Below are positions 19,307-27,548 of a stretch of DNA of 64,000 nt, piece by piece. The position numbers were made by a program, and so were the translations under genes. Origin of the DNA: Natronosporangium hydrolyticum. Its GTDB lineage: Bacteria; Actinomycetota; Actinomycetes; Mycobacteriales; Micromonosporaceae. Position 1 is the stretch's first letter, and every line of letters begins with the position of its first letter. The notes beneath the pieces are model-generated. The model did not search any database, had not been told where the DNA came from, and worked only from the letters and a program-made list of their open reading frames with translations. The stretch is taken from contig NZ_CP070499.1 of assembly GCF_016925615.1 (NCBI RefSeq), positions 1,550,001 through 1,614,000 of the forward strand. The letters run 5' to 3'.

Positions 19307-20107
19307 TTATGCCGGGTTGAGTTCCCAGCGTTGGTTGGGGTTGTGGTGGCAGGGCCACTGGATCAGCGGCGCGTCGTTTTCCTGGGAGGCGCCGAACACA
19401 TCCAGGCACTTGCCGCTGTGCCGGAGTACGAACCGGACCTGCCCACCGCCGGCGTCGTCGCGGCGGAACTGTTGGCTGGCCGCCCCGGTACAACTGACTT
19501 GGACGACCGGTGCCTGGTCGCGACGCGACCCGTCCTTGGCGCCGAGGCACTTGCCGCTGTGGCCGGCGCGGATCGTGACGTGACCGGCACCAGCGTCGAG
19601 GAGCTGGAAGTGCTGGTTGTCCCCGCCGTGACAGTCCCATTGCACCGCTCGGGCGCCGTCGTGGGTGCGGAGCCCGAAGACCTCGGCGCATTTTCCGCTG
19701 TGCGCCGCGATCAGCAGGACCGCGCTCGGGGCCGGTGGTGCCGGCTCGCTGGTCGGTTCGGCGGCCTCGTCGGCGGCGGGCGGGTCGGGGGTGGGGTCGG
19801 GCGCTGTCGACGGGAGCGGCTTCGCTTCGGCTGGTTGGGCGGCGGTCAGCCCGCCCCGGTCCCCGGGGCGGTCGGTCGAGGTGGGGTGAGCCTGCTCCGC
19901 AGGCCTGGGAGGGCCGGTCGCCGCGGCGCCGTCGCCGGGGGTGAAGCGCAGCGGCAGCTGGTTGGGTTGCCAGGCCACGGTCACCACCAGGACGCTCGCT
20001 AGCACCGCCGCCGCGGCCAGCGAGCTGGCCAACCGGGTCGGGGCGTCCCATCCGAGCGGCCGATCCGACCCGCGGTGCCGTCCTCGGCGCACCATCCGTC
20101 CAATCAT
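19307..20107 (-). CDS. Membrane-anchored ricin B-type lectin protein
   Basis: 266 residues. A basic N-terminus (RRGRHRGSDR) precedes one hydrophobic helix at about 26-46, then a Pro/Ala-rich linker to about 125, then a beta-trefoil domain to the end. Three HSGKC(L/A) segments and the QxF/QxW-type closers (DNQHFQL, ASQQFRR, PNQRWEL) mark the three ricin subdomains. The topology places the lectin outside the cell, anchored by an uncleaved signal. Carbohydrate binding is inferred from the fold; no catalytic domain is attached. A ricin domain of 140 residues is of normal length. Confidence 0.85.
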   Translation of the reverse strand: MIGRMVRRGRHRGSDRPLGWDAPTRLASSLAAAAVLASVLVVTVAWQPNQLPLRFTPGDGAAATGPPRPAEQAHPTSTDRPGDRGGLTAAQPAEAKPLPSTAPDPTPDPPAADEAAEPTSEPAPPAPSAVLLIAAHSGKCAEVFGLRTHDGARAVQWDCHGGDNQHFQLLDAGAGHVTIRAGHSGKCLGAKDGSRRDQAPVVQVSCTGAASQQFRRDDAGGGQVRFVLRHSGKCLDVFGASQENDAPLIQWPCHHNPNQRWELNPA

Positions 20108-20300
20108 CCTCAGCCTTCCGCTCCCGTGGCTCCTATGTTCCTGGCTCCTATGTGCGTGGCTCAGGCGTCGACCGCCGTGCGCAGTCTAGAGAACACAGGG
20201 TGAGATCGCGACCCGTGCGGTTCGGCCCTCCGGGGGTGGTCACCCGCCGCGGGTCGTAGGGTCTCGACGTGTACGGGTGGGCGGCTGCGCGGGGGGCCGA

Positions 20301-21087
20301 ATGAGCTTGGTGCCAGAGCGTGGCGTCGTGACCTACGCCCGGTTGTGGTGCCGTGGGCTGCGGCGTGAGCTGGGCCATACGCTCCGGACGTGGCTGTTGG
20401 CGCTGGCCGGGCTGGGGCTGGGGTGGTGGCTCACCGGCGACTGGGAGTCGGCTTGGGGCGGCGACCTGGGTGCTGGGGTTGTGCTCGGTCGGTGCCGTGG
20501 CCGCGGCGGAGCTCACACTGACGTTGCTGCACCGGCTCCGGGAGCGGGCCCAGCCGCCGGCGCCGCCACAGTTGACGCCGGCGGTGGTGCGCCGGGAGAT
20601 CGCCCTGGTGAGTCCGCCGGGGCGGACCGACGCGTGGCAGTCTGGTCGGCTGGCCGTGCTGGTCGGCGTCGGGTGGTGGTTTGTGCTCGCGGGCGCGGCC
20701 GGGTACGCCGAGCAGCTGCGCCCCGATTGGTCTGCGGCGGTGGTCGCGGTCACGCTGATCGCCTCGGTGAATATGCTCCGCGTGCTCGGTGCCGGGTTCG
20801 GGCCGAGAGTCGCGCTCTTTCCGGATCGGTTGGAGATCCGGCGCGGTCTCGGCCGGTATCTGATCCCGTGGCCGGCCGTGGCTGCGCTGAGCGCCCCCGA
20901 TGGCCGGCTGACGGTTTTTCTCGCCCAGGCCGGGGTCACGTCGCGGCGGGGTTGGGCGCCTGCGCACTCCGCGTACGGGGTGCGGATCCGCAATCCGGGG
21001 CTGCCGATCAGCACGCTCGTCGATACGGTTGAGGAGTATCGTCGGCGGCCGGCCGACCACCGGTTTCCGGCGCATCCTGGCCGGTAG
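20301..21087 (+). pseudogene. PH-like membrane protein gene with a +1 frame interruption
   Basis: The first frame from ATG 20301 reads MSLVPERGVVTYARLWCRGL and a hydrophobic helix (TWLLALAGLGLGWWL). The coding pattern then moves one base downstream at about 20452-20460, inside a GGGG run, and continues as ATWVLGLCSVGAVAAAELTL, two further helices (GVGWWFVLAGAAGYA, VVAVTLIASVNML) and a C-terminal beta-rich segment (VALFPDRLEIRRGLGRYLIP, like bacterial PH domains) to 21087. Restoring the frame needs one base fewer. It is either a true frameshift mutation or a sequencing error in the homopolymer. It ends 52 bases before the BlaI-type gene. Function unknown. Confidence 0.65.
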
Positions 21088-21111
21088 TGGTGAGGATGCC
21101 CACACCAGCCG

Positions 21112-21128
21112 TACGACGATAAGTAGTA
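21112..21128. promoter_or_regulatory. BlaI-type operator overlapping the blaI promoter
   Basis: TACGAC-GATAA-GTAGTA: a 17-bp dyad with one mismatch to TACTAC-N5-GTAGTA. A -10-like TAGACT (21127-21132) overlaps its right half, and the GTG of the repressor begins 8 bases after that hexamer, so the transcript is probably leaderless. The same dyad occurs twice upstream of cydA. Confidence 0.7.
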
Positions 21129-21139
21129 GACTAGCCTCC

Positions 21140-21589
21140 GTGGTCAGACCTCGACTCGGCGAGCTGGAACGCGCGGTCATGGATGTGCTGTGGGGCCGCG
21201 GCGTCGGCGACGGCGCCGGCGGGCTCACGGTGCGGGAGGTGCTCGACGCACTGGCCAGCCGCGACCTCGCGTACACCACCGTGATGACGGTGCTGGACCG
21301 GCTGGCAGGCAAAGGCATGGTGGTGCGGGAGCGGGACGGTCAGGCGTGGCGTTACCAGCCCGCCGCCCCCCGCGAGGCCTATATCGCCCAGCTGATGCTG
21401 GAGGCGCTCGACCTTGCCCAGCCGGGGGAGGCCGGCGACGCCGCCGGCGCCGGCGGGGACCGGTCGGCCGAGGCGCGCGACCGGGGAGCCGCGCTGGTGC
21501 ACTTCGCCCGCTCGGTCAGCGGTGATGAGGCCGCGTTGTTGCGGGAGGCGCTGGAGGAGCAGGCCCGCCACCCGCGATCGGAGCAGTGA
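21140..21589 (+). CDS. BlaI/MecI/CopY-family transcriptional repressor
   Basis: 149 residues from GTG 21140 (VVRPRLGELERAVMDVLWGRG), the family's normal N-terminus; the frame is open further upstream but covers the operator. Winged-helix DNA-binding region about 5-80 (LTVREVLDAL, YTTVMTVLDRLAGKGMVVRE), then a dimerisation tail. In known systems the repressor is cleaved through the action of an M56 BlaR/MecR protease, and such a gene overlaps this stop by four bases. The operator at 21112 suggests autoregulation. No beta-lactamase is nearby; the downstream genes are cydDC and cydAB. Confidence 0.92.
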   Translation: MVRPRLGELERAVMDVLWGRGVGDGAGGLTVREVLDALASRDLAYTTVMTVLDRLAGKGMVVRERDGQAWRYQPAAPREAYIAQLMLEALDLAQPGEAGDAAGAGGDRSAEARDRGAALVHFARSVSGDEAALLREALEEQARHPRSEQ

Positions 21590-22503
21590 CCGGTATGACC
21601 TATGTCGTCGGCCACGCCACCGTCCTGATCGCCTGTGCGGTCGGCATCGTCGGGCTGGCGCGGAGCCAGTGGGTGTGGCGGACCCCGCGGGTGGGCATCG
21701 CCAGCTGGCAGGCGTTGGGGCTGGCGCTCGGGCTGGCGCTGATCGGGCTGCCGTTGGCGGCCGGCCTGGCCCCGTACGGCGCGCCGCTCGGGCCGGCGCT
21801 GGCGCAGTTCGGCACCGAGCTGGGGCAAGGGCAGCTGCCGGCGGGGCTCGGCTCGTTCCACCTGCTCGCCATCCTGACCGGTGCGCTCGTCGCCGCCCGG
21901 CTCTGCTGGGTTACCGTCACGTACCTGCTGCATACGCTCCGGGCGCAGCGCCGGCACCGGGAGCTGTTGGCGCTGGTGGGCCGGGCCGACCCGGCCGCCC
22001 CCGGCGCCACCGTGCTCGACCATCCCAGCGCCGCCGCGTACTGCCTGCCCGGGTTGCGCCCGACCGTGGTGGTGAGCGCCGGCACGCTGCACCTGTTGCG
22101 GGGCAGCGAGCTCGCGGCGGTGCTCAGCCACGAGCGGTCCCACGCCGCGGAGCGGCACGACCTGGTGCTGCTGCCGTTCACCGCGCTACGGCGGGCGTTG
22201 CCGCTGGACCGGTGGCTCCGGGCCGCGTACGACGCGGTGGCGCTGCTGGTGGAGATGCGCGCCGACGATCGGGCGCGGCAGCACCACCCGGACGGGTTGG
22301 TGGCGGCGCTGCGGCGGTTCGCCGCCGCGCCGTCGGTCGGCGCCCCCGCCGGGGCGCTCGGAGTCGGTGACCGGGCGGTCGAGGTGCGGGTGCGGCGGTT
22401 GCACGATCGCCGCCGGCGGCCGTGGCTGCGCGGAGCGGTCACCTTCGCGGGCGCCTTCACCCTGGCCGTCGCCCCGGTCGGCCTGGCGCTGCTCGGAGGG
22501 TGA
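21586..22503 (+). CDS. M56 (BlaR1/MecR1-like) membrane metalloprotease
   Basis: 305 residues. The GTG overlaps the repressor's TGA, and GGAG at 21577 fits it; ATG 21595 is the alternative. Several hydrophobic helices (residues about 6-25, 40-62, 90-115 and a last one near 285-302) surround a cytosolic zinc protease centre, HERSH in LSHERSHAAERHD near 184. The extracellular penicillin-binding sensor of BlaR1 is absent, as in the short actinobacterial M56 proteins. Expected role: inactivate the BlaI partner on an unknown signal. It overlaps cydD by four bases. Confidence 0.9.
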   Translation: MTGMTYVVGHATVLIACAVGIVGLARSQWVWRTPRVGIASWQALGLALGLALIGLPLAAGLAPYGAPLGPALAQFGTELGQGQLPAGLGSFHLLAILTGALVAARLCWVTVTYLLHTLRAQRRHRELLALVGRADPAAPGATVLDHPSAAAYCLPGLRPTVVVSAGTLHLLRGSELAAVLSHERSHAAERHDLVLLPFTALRRALPLDRWLRAAYDAVALLVEMRADDRARQHHPDGLVAALRRFAAAPSVGAPAGALGVGDRAVEVRVRRLHDRRRRPWLRGAVTFAGAFTLAVAPVGLALLGG

Positions 22504-24230
22504 CCACGCGCCCGTTCGACTCCCGGCTGCTGCGCCAGGTCCCGGCCGTCCGTGGCCACCTGGTGGCGCTAGGTCTGTTGGGGACGGTCGCGGCAGCGAT
22601 CATCATCAGCCAGGCGGTGGCGCTCGCCACCCTGCTCGCCGAGGCGGTCGAGGGCCGGTTCGCGGCCGGGGCGCTCGCCGGCTTCGTCGCCGCGATCGCG
22701 GCGCGGGCCGGATGGCTGTGGTTGTCGGGGGTAGTGGCGGCGCGCACCGCCGCCCGGGTGAAGCAGGAGCTGCGCGGCGAACTGCTGGCGGCGGTGGGTC
22801 GTCGCGGGCCTGGTTGGGTGGCCGGCCAACGCGCCGGCGAGCTCGCCACCCTCACCGGCCGGGGCCTCGACGGGTTGGACTCCTACTTCACCGGATACCT
22901 ACCGCAGCTGGTGTTGTCGGTGACGGTGCCGGTAGCGGTGCTGATCCAACTCGGGGTGGCGGACTGGTCCTCGGCGGTGATCGTGGCGGTGACCCTACCC
23001 CTGATCCCGATCTTCGGGGCGCTGGTGGGCTGGCAGACCCGGGCGGCGACCGAACGGCAGTGGCGGCGGCTGACCCGGCTCGGCGGCCACTTCCTGGACA
23101 TGGTCGCCGGGCTGGCCACGCTGCGGGCGTTCGGCCGGGCCGGTGCCCAGGTCGAGACGGTGCGCCGGATGGCCGACCGGCACCGGTCGGCGACCATGCG
23201 GACGCTACGGATCGCGTTCCTCACCGCGCTGGTGTTGGAGCTGGTGGCGGCGATCGCGGTGGCGCTGGTGGCGGTGCCGATCGGGCTGCGGCTGTTGGCC
23301 GGGGCGATGACGCTGCAGACCGCACTGCTGGTGCTGTTTCTGGTGCCGGAGGCGTTCGCGCCGCTGCGGGCGGCCGGGGCCCGGTTCCACGCCAGTCTGG
23401 AGGGCCTGACCGCCCTCGACCAGACGTTCCGCACCCTGACTCCGGCGCCGCCGGTCGGGAAACCAGCGGCGCGCCGGCCCGGGCCGGCGCCCGGCACCGG
23501 CGCCTCCGAGGCCGGCCCAGTTATCGAGTTCGACCGGGTGAGCGTCGCCTACCCGCGTGGCGAAGTGTTGCGGGAGGTGTCGCTGCGGATCGAACCGGGT
23601 GAGCGGGTGGCGCTGATCGGTCCCAGCGGCGCCGGCAAGAGCACGCTGCTCAACCTGTTGCTCGGGTTCGTCGCTCCGACCAGCGGTCGGGTGCTGGTGG
23701 ACGGGGTCGACCTGACCAGTATCGAGCCGGCTGACTGGCGGCGCCGGCTGGCGTGGGTGCCGCAGCGTCCGTACCTGTTCGCCGCCTCGGTGCGGGACAA
23801 CCTGGTCTTGGGGGTGCCCGACGCTACGCCAGCGGCGGTCTCGGCGGCGGTGACCGCCGCCGCGCTCGACGAGGTGGTGGCCGAACTACCGAACGGATTG
23901 GCGACGATGCTCGGCGAGCGGGGGCATGGCCTCTCCAGCGGGCAGCGGCAACGGGTTGCGGTGGCCCGGGCGTTCCTGCGGGACGCCCCGGTGGTGCTGC
24001 TGGACGAGCCCACCGCTCGGCTGGACAGCGTCAGCGAGTCGGCGGTCTGCGCCGCCGCCGGTCAGCTGGTCGCCGGTAGGACGGCGTTGCTGGTCGCCCA
24101 CCGGCCCGCGCTGCTGAGCGTGGCCGACCGGGTGGTGCGGGTCGCCGACGGGCGGGTCGAGGCAGTGACGCAGCCCGCCGACTCGCTCGCGTCGACCCCG
24201 GCAGGGGACGGCGCGGAGGTCGCGGCGTGA
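22500..24230 (+). CDS. cydD: Cytochrome bd biogenesis ABC exporter subunit CydD
   Basis: 576 residues from GTG 22500, which overlaps the protease stop (GTGA) and gives the family's usual N-terminus (VTTRPFDSRLLRQVP). The membrane domain (about 1-310, six helices) is followed by the ATPase with Walker A GPSGAGKST near 374, signature LSSGQRQR near 478 and Walker B VVLLDEPTA near 498. With CydC it forms the heterodimeric exporter of reductant (glutathione/cysteine in Escherichia coli) or a heme-linked function needed for cytochrome bd assembly. The next gene starts inside its stop. Confidence 0.93.
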   Translation: MTTRPFDSRLLRQVPAVRGHLVALGLLGTVAAAIIISQAVALATLLAEAVEGRFAAGALAGFVAAIAARAGWLWLSGVVAARTAARVKQELRGELLAAVGRRGPGWVAGQRAGELATLTGRGLDGLDSYFTGYLPQLVLSVTVPVAVLIQLGVADWSSAVIVAVTLPLIPIFGALVGWQTRAATERQWRRLTRLGGHFLDMVAGLATLRAFGRAGAQVETVRRMADRHRSATMRTLRIAFLTALVLELVAAIAVALVAVPIGLRLLAGAMTLQTALLVLFLVPEAFAPLRAAGARFHASLEGLTALDQTFRTLTPAPPVGKPAARRPGPAPGTGASEAGPVIEFDRVSVAYPRGEVLREVSLRIEPGERVALIGPSGAGKSTLLNLLLGFVAPTSGRVLVDGVDLTSIEPADWRRRLAWVPQRPYLFAASVRDNLVLGVPDATPAAVSAAVTAAALDEVVAELPNGLATMLGERGHGLSSGQRQRVAVARAFLRDAPVVLLDEPTARLDSVSESAVCAAAGQLVAGRTALLVAHRPALLSVADRVVRVADGRVEAVTQPADSLASTPAGDGAEVAA

Positions 24231-25996
24231 GCCCGCTGCTGACGCTCGCCAAGCCGTACGCGGGGCGGCTGCTGCTGGCCGGACTGCTCGCCGCCGGCAC
24301 CGAACTCGCCGGGCTGGCGCTGCTGGCGACCGCCACCTGGCTGCTGGTGACCGCGGCGGGCCAGCCGCCGCTGGCGGCGTTGACGGTGGCGATCGCGGCG
24401 GTCCGCGGGTTCGCGGTGGCCCGCGGCACCCTGCGGTACGCCGAACGGCTCACCGGCCACGACGCGGTCCTACGGCTGCTTGCGTCGGTTCGGGCCCGGA
24501 TCTTCGCGGTGCTCGCCAGCGACCGGCGGAACCCGGCGGTGGCCCGGTACCGCACCGGAGATCTGCTCAGCCGGGTTGTCTCCGATGTGGAGGCAGTGCA
24601 GGATCTGTTGCTGCGGGTGGTGGTGCCGGCCGCGGCAGCGATTGTGGTGGGCGTGGGCGTGGTGATCACCGCCGGGGTCTACGCGGGCCCGACCGCCCCG
24701 GTGGTGGCGGCCGGGGTGCTGGTCGCCGCGGTGGTCCTGCCGTTGCTGGGGTACGCGATGGTGCGTCGGGCCGGGCGGCTGGTCGCGCCGCTGCGGGCGC
24801 AGGTGGCGACCGAGGCGCTCGACCTCACCCACGGGGCCGCCGAGCTGGCCGCTGCCGGGGCGACCGGCGCCGCTACCGACCAGGCCCGGCGCAGCGCCGC
24901 CCGACTGGCCACGGTGGAGTCCCGGTTGGCCGGTGTCGGCTCGGCACTGGACGCGGTCGGGCTGCTAGCGGCCGGCCTGACCGCGGCCGGGGTGGTGGTG
25001 GTCGCCGGCCGAGCCGGCGTGGACGGGGTCGCGACCGCCGTGGTGGCGGTGGCGGCGCTGGTGGCGGTGGAGGTGTGCCTGGGGGTGCTAGCCGCCGCCC
25101 GGCGCTTCGCCGAGCTGCGGGAGCCGCTGGCCCGGGTGACCGCGCTGCTGGCCGGCCGTGCCGGGGAGGTTGCTGAGCCGGCCGCCGCCGGCGGGGTTGC
25201 TGAGCCGGCCGCTGCCGCGGCACCGGCCGGCCCGGTGTCGCTGACCGCGGCCGGGCTCGCCGCCGGCTACCCGGGCCGCGCGGCGCCGGCGCTGGCCGGA
25301 GTGGATCTGACGCTGCGCCCAGGGTCCCGGGTGGCGGTGGTCGGCCCGAGCGGTGCGGGCAAGAGCACCCTGCTGGCGGTGCTCGCGGGTCTGCATCCGC
25401 CGGCTGCGGGCACGGTCAGCGTCGACGGCGTCGCCGTCGACGCGTACCCGGTCGGGCAGCGGCACCGGCTGGTGGGCGGGCTGTTCGCCGAGGCGCACGT
25501 CTTTCACGCCACGGTACGGGCGAACCTGTTGCTCGGCCGTCCGGAGGCGACGGTGGCCGAGCTGGATCGGGCGGTGGCGGTCGCCGGCCTGACTGAGTGG
25601 CTGGCGCGGCAACCTGCGGGCTACGACACGGTGGTGGGGGAGGACGGTGCGCAGCTCTCGGGTGGCGAGCGGCAGCGGTTGGCGCTGGCCCGGGCGGTGC
25701 TGGCGGATCCGGCGGTGTGGCTGCTGGATGAGCCGACCGAAGGGCTCGCCCCGGCGGCCGCCGACCGGGTGCTGGCCGGGGTGTTGGCCGCCGCCGGCCC
25801 GGCCCGGTCGGTGGTGGTCGTGACCCACCGGTTGCCCGGTCTGGCCGGTTTTGACGAGGTGTTGGTGGTGGAGGCTGGCCGGGTGGCGCAGCGGGGCCGG
25901 GCTGCCGACCTGGTTACGACCCCGGGTTGGTACGCCGATCAGTACGCGGCGCAGCAGCTTGCCGCGGCGGGGTACCCGTCGCCAGCCTCGCCGTGA
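24227..25996 (+). CDS. cydC: Cytochrome bd biogenesis ABC exporter subunit CydC
   Basis: 589 residues, GTG start overlapping the cydD stop by four bases. Membrane domain (about 1-310) with the conserved family stretch RGTLRYAERLTGHDAVLRLL. ATPase domain with Walker A GPSGAGKST near 374, signature LSGGERQR near 478 and Walker B VWLLDEPTEG near 497. An alanine-rich linker (about 310-335) contains a short imperfect duplication of VAEPAAAGG-type sequence. Forms the heterodimer with CydD. Confidence 0.93.
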   Translation: MSPLLTLAKPYAGRLLLAGLLAAGTELAGLALLATATWLLVTAAGQPPLAALTVAIAAVRGFAVARGTLRYAERLTGHDAVLRLLASVRARIFAVLASDRRNPAVARYRTGDLLSRVVSDVEAVQDLLLRVVVPAAAAIVVGVGVVITAGVYAGPTAPVVAAGVLVAAVVLPLLGYAMVRRAGRLVAPLRAQVATEALDLTHGAAELAAAGATGAATDQARRSAARLATVESRLAGVGSALDAVGLLAAGLTAAGVVVVAGRAGVDGVATAVVAVAALVAVEVCLGVLAAARRFAELREPLARVTALLAGRAGEVAEPAAAGGVAEPAAAAAPAGPVSLTAAGLAAGYPGRAAPALAGVDLTLRPGSRVAVVGPSGAGKSTLLAVLAGLHPPAAGTVSVDGVAVDAYPVGQRHRLVGGLFAEAHVFHATVRANLLLGRPEATVAELDRAVAVAGLTEWLARQPAGYDTVVGEDGAQLSGGERQRLALARAVLADPAVWLLDEPTEGLAPAAADRVLAGVLAAAGPARSVVVVTHRLPGLAGFDEVLVVEAGRVAQRGRAADLVTTPGWYADQYAAQQLAAAGYPSPASP

Positions 25997-26036
25997 CGAG
26001 TACCACCTAACTGGCCGCACCGCTCCGGGCGATGAT

Positions 26037-26053
26037 TACTACCTCCTGTAGTA
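26037..26053. promoter_or_regulatory. Operator 1 upstream of cydA (perfect dyad)
   Basis: TACTAC-CTCCT-GTAGTA, a perfect dyad with the spacing of the site in front of blaI. A -10-like TAGATT (26052-26057) overlaps the right half, so binding would block the cydAB promoter. It lies 74 bases before the cydA ATG. Confidence 0.7.
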
Positions 26054-26061
26054 GATTTACC

Positions 26062-26078
26062 TACGACGCCGCGTAGTT
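26062..26078. promoter_or_regulatory. Operator 2 upstream of cydA (imperfect dyad)
   Basis: TACGAC-GCCGC-GTAGTT, two mismatches from the perfect dyad, same 5-base spacer. Its centre is 25 bases from operator 1, allowing two repressor dimers on nearly the same helix face. Confidence 0.55.
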
Positions 26079-26126
26079 TTCGGCTGCGCCGTCGCGCCGT
26101 GCCCGGTTTCGTGGAGGAGGTCCCGC

Positions 26127-27539
26127 ATGGACGCGCTCGAACTGGCGCGCTGGCAGTTCGGCGTCACCACCGTCTACCACTTCCTCTTCGTGCCGCTCAC
26201 GATCGGCCTGGTCTTTCTCGTCGCCGGCCTGCAGACCGCCTGGCACCGCACCGGCAACGAGAAGTGGCTCCGGCTGACCAAGCTCTTCGGCAAGCTGTTC
26301 CTGATCAACTTCGCCATGGGTGTGGTCACCGGGATCGTGCAGGAGTTCCAGTTCGGCATGAACTGGAGCAGCTACTCGCGCTTCGTCGGCGACGTCTTCG
26401 GCGCCCCGCTGGCGATCGAGGCGCTGCTCGCGTTCTTCCTCGAATCCACCTTCATCGGGCTGTGGCTGTTCGGCTGGGACCGGCTACCCCGCCGCGTCCA
26501 CCTCGCCTGCATCTGGGCGGCGGCGGTCGGCACCGCGCTGAGCGCCTACTTCATCCTCGCCGCCAACTCCTGGATGCAGAACCCGGTCGGGTTCCGGATC
26601 AACGAGCAGGCCGGTCGGGCCGAGCTCACCGACATCGGTGCGGTGCTGACCAACCCGGTCGCGCTCGTCACCTACCCGCACGTACTCGCCGGCTGTTTCC
26701 TGGTCTCCGGCGCGGTGCTGGTAGCGGTCGCGCTCTGGCATCTGATCCGGCGGCCAGCGGCCGACACCGACCCGGCGTGGCGCTCGGCGCTGCGGCTCGG
26801 CGCGATCACCGCGGCGGTAGCCAGCGTGGTGCTGGTCGTCAGCGGCGACATCCAGGCGAAGGTGATGACCGAGACCCAGCCGATGAAGATGGCGGCCGCC
26901 GAAGCGCTCTTCGAGACCGAATCGCCCGCGTCGTTCTCGCTCTTCACCGTCGGCACCCTGGACGGGTCCGAGGAGGTCTTCTCGCTGCGGGTGCCCGGCC
27001 TGCTCTCCTGGTTGGCCACCGGCGATCCGCACGGCGAGGTCGAGGGGGTCACCGACATCCAGGTCAGCTACGAGGAGATGTTCGGCCCCGGCTCGTACGC
27101 GCCGAACCTGCCGGTCACCTACTGGAGCTTCCGGCTCATGATCGGGCTCGGCGCGCTCACCGTGCTGATCTCGCTGTGGGCGCTGTGGGCGCAACGCCGC
27201 GGCCGTACGCCGACCTCGCGATGGCTGCTGCGGGCCGGTCTGGTGTTGCCGCTGCTGCCGTTGGCCGCCAACAGCTTCGGCTGGATCCTGCGGGAGATGG
27301 GCCGGCAGCCGTGGGTGGTCTTCGGTGAGATGCGTACCGCCGACGGGGTGTCGCCAGCGGTCTCGGTCGGCGAGGTGGCTACCTCGTTCGCCGCCTTCAC
27401 GCTGCTCTACGGCGTGCTCGCGGTCATCGAGGTGAAACTGCTCCTCAAGTACGCGAAACAAGGGCTGCCCGAGGTGTCACCGCCCCCTGAGCCCGACTCC
27501 GAGGACGACCAGGACCGCGCGCTGGACTTCGCGTACTGA
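26127..27539 (+). CDS. cydA: Cytochrome bd ubiquinol/menaquinol oxidase subunit I
   Basis: 470 residues, ATG preceded by GGAGGAGG. Heme ligands are recognisable: His18 (high-spin heme b), His185 and Met338 (heme b558), with the proton/heme glutamates Glu98 and Glu106 in IEALLAFFLEST. A short Q-loop (GDIQAKVMTETQPMK near 240-254) makes it the short-loop type usual in actinobacteria. GRQPW is conserved near 400. It oxidises quinol and reduces oxygen at high affinity. It starts a second transcription unit, 130 bases after cydC, behind the two dyad operators. Confidence 0.97.
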   Translation: MDALELARWQFGVTTVYHFLFVPLTIGLVFLVAGLQTAWHRTGNEKWLRLTKLFGKLFLINFAMGVVTGIVQEFQFGMNWSSYSRFVGDVFGAPLAIEALLAFFLESTFIGLWLFGWDRLPRRVHLACIWAAAVGTALSAYFILAANSWMQNPVGFRINEQAGRAELTDIGAVLTNPVALVTYPHVLAGCFLVSGAVLVAVALWHLIRRPAADTDPAWRSALRLGAITAAVASVVLVVSGDIQAKVMTETQPMKMAAAEALFETESPASFSLFTVGTLDGSEEVFSLRVPGLLSWLATGDPHGEVEGVTDIQVSYEEMFGPGSYAPNLPVTYWSFRLMIGLGALTVLISLWALWAQRRGRTPTSRWLLRAGLVLPLLPLAANSFGWILREMGRQPWVVFGEMRTADGVSPAVSVGEVATSFAAFTLLYGVLAVIEVKLLLKYAKQGLPEVSPPPEPDSEDDQDRALDFAY

Positions 27540-27548
27540 GAGGGCATT

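Noticed and set aside
21140-22503. Beta-lactam resistance operon
   Set aside because: The BlaI and M56 genes are present but no beta-lactamase or PBP2a-like gene is nearby, and the M56 protein lacks the penicillin-binding sensor.
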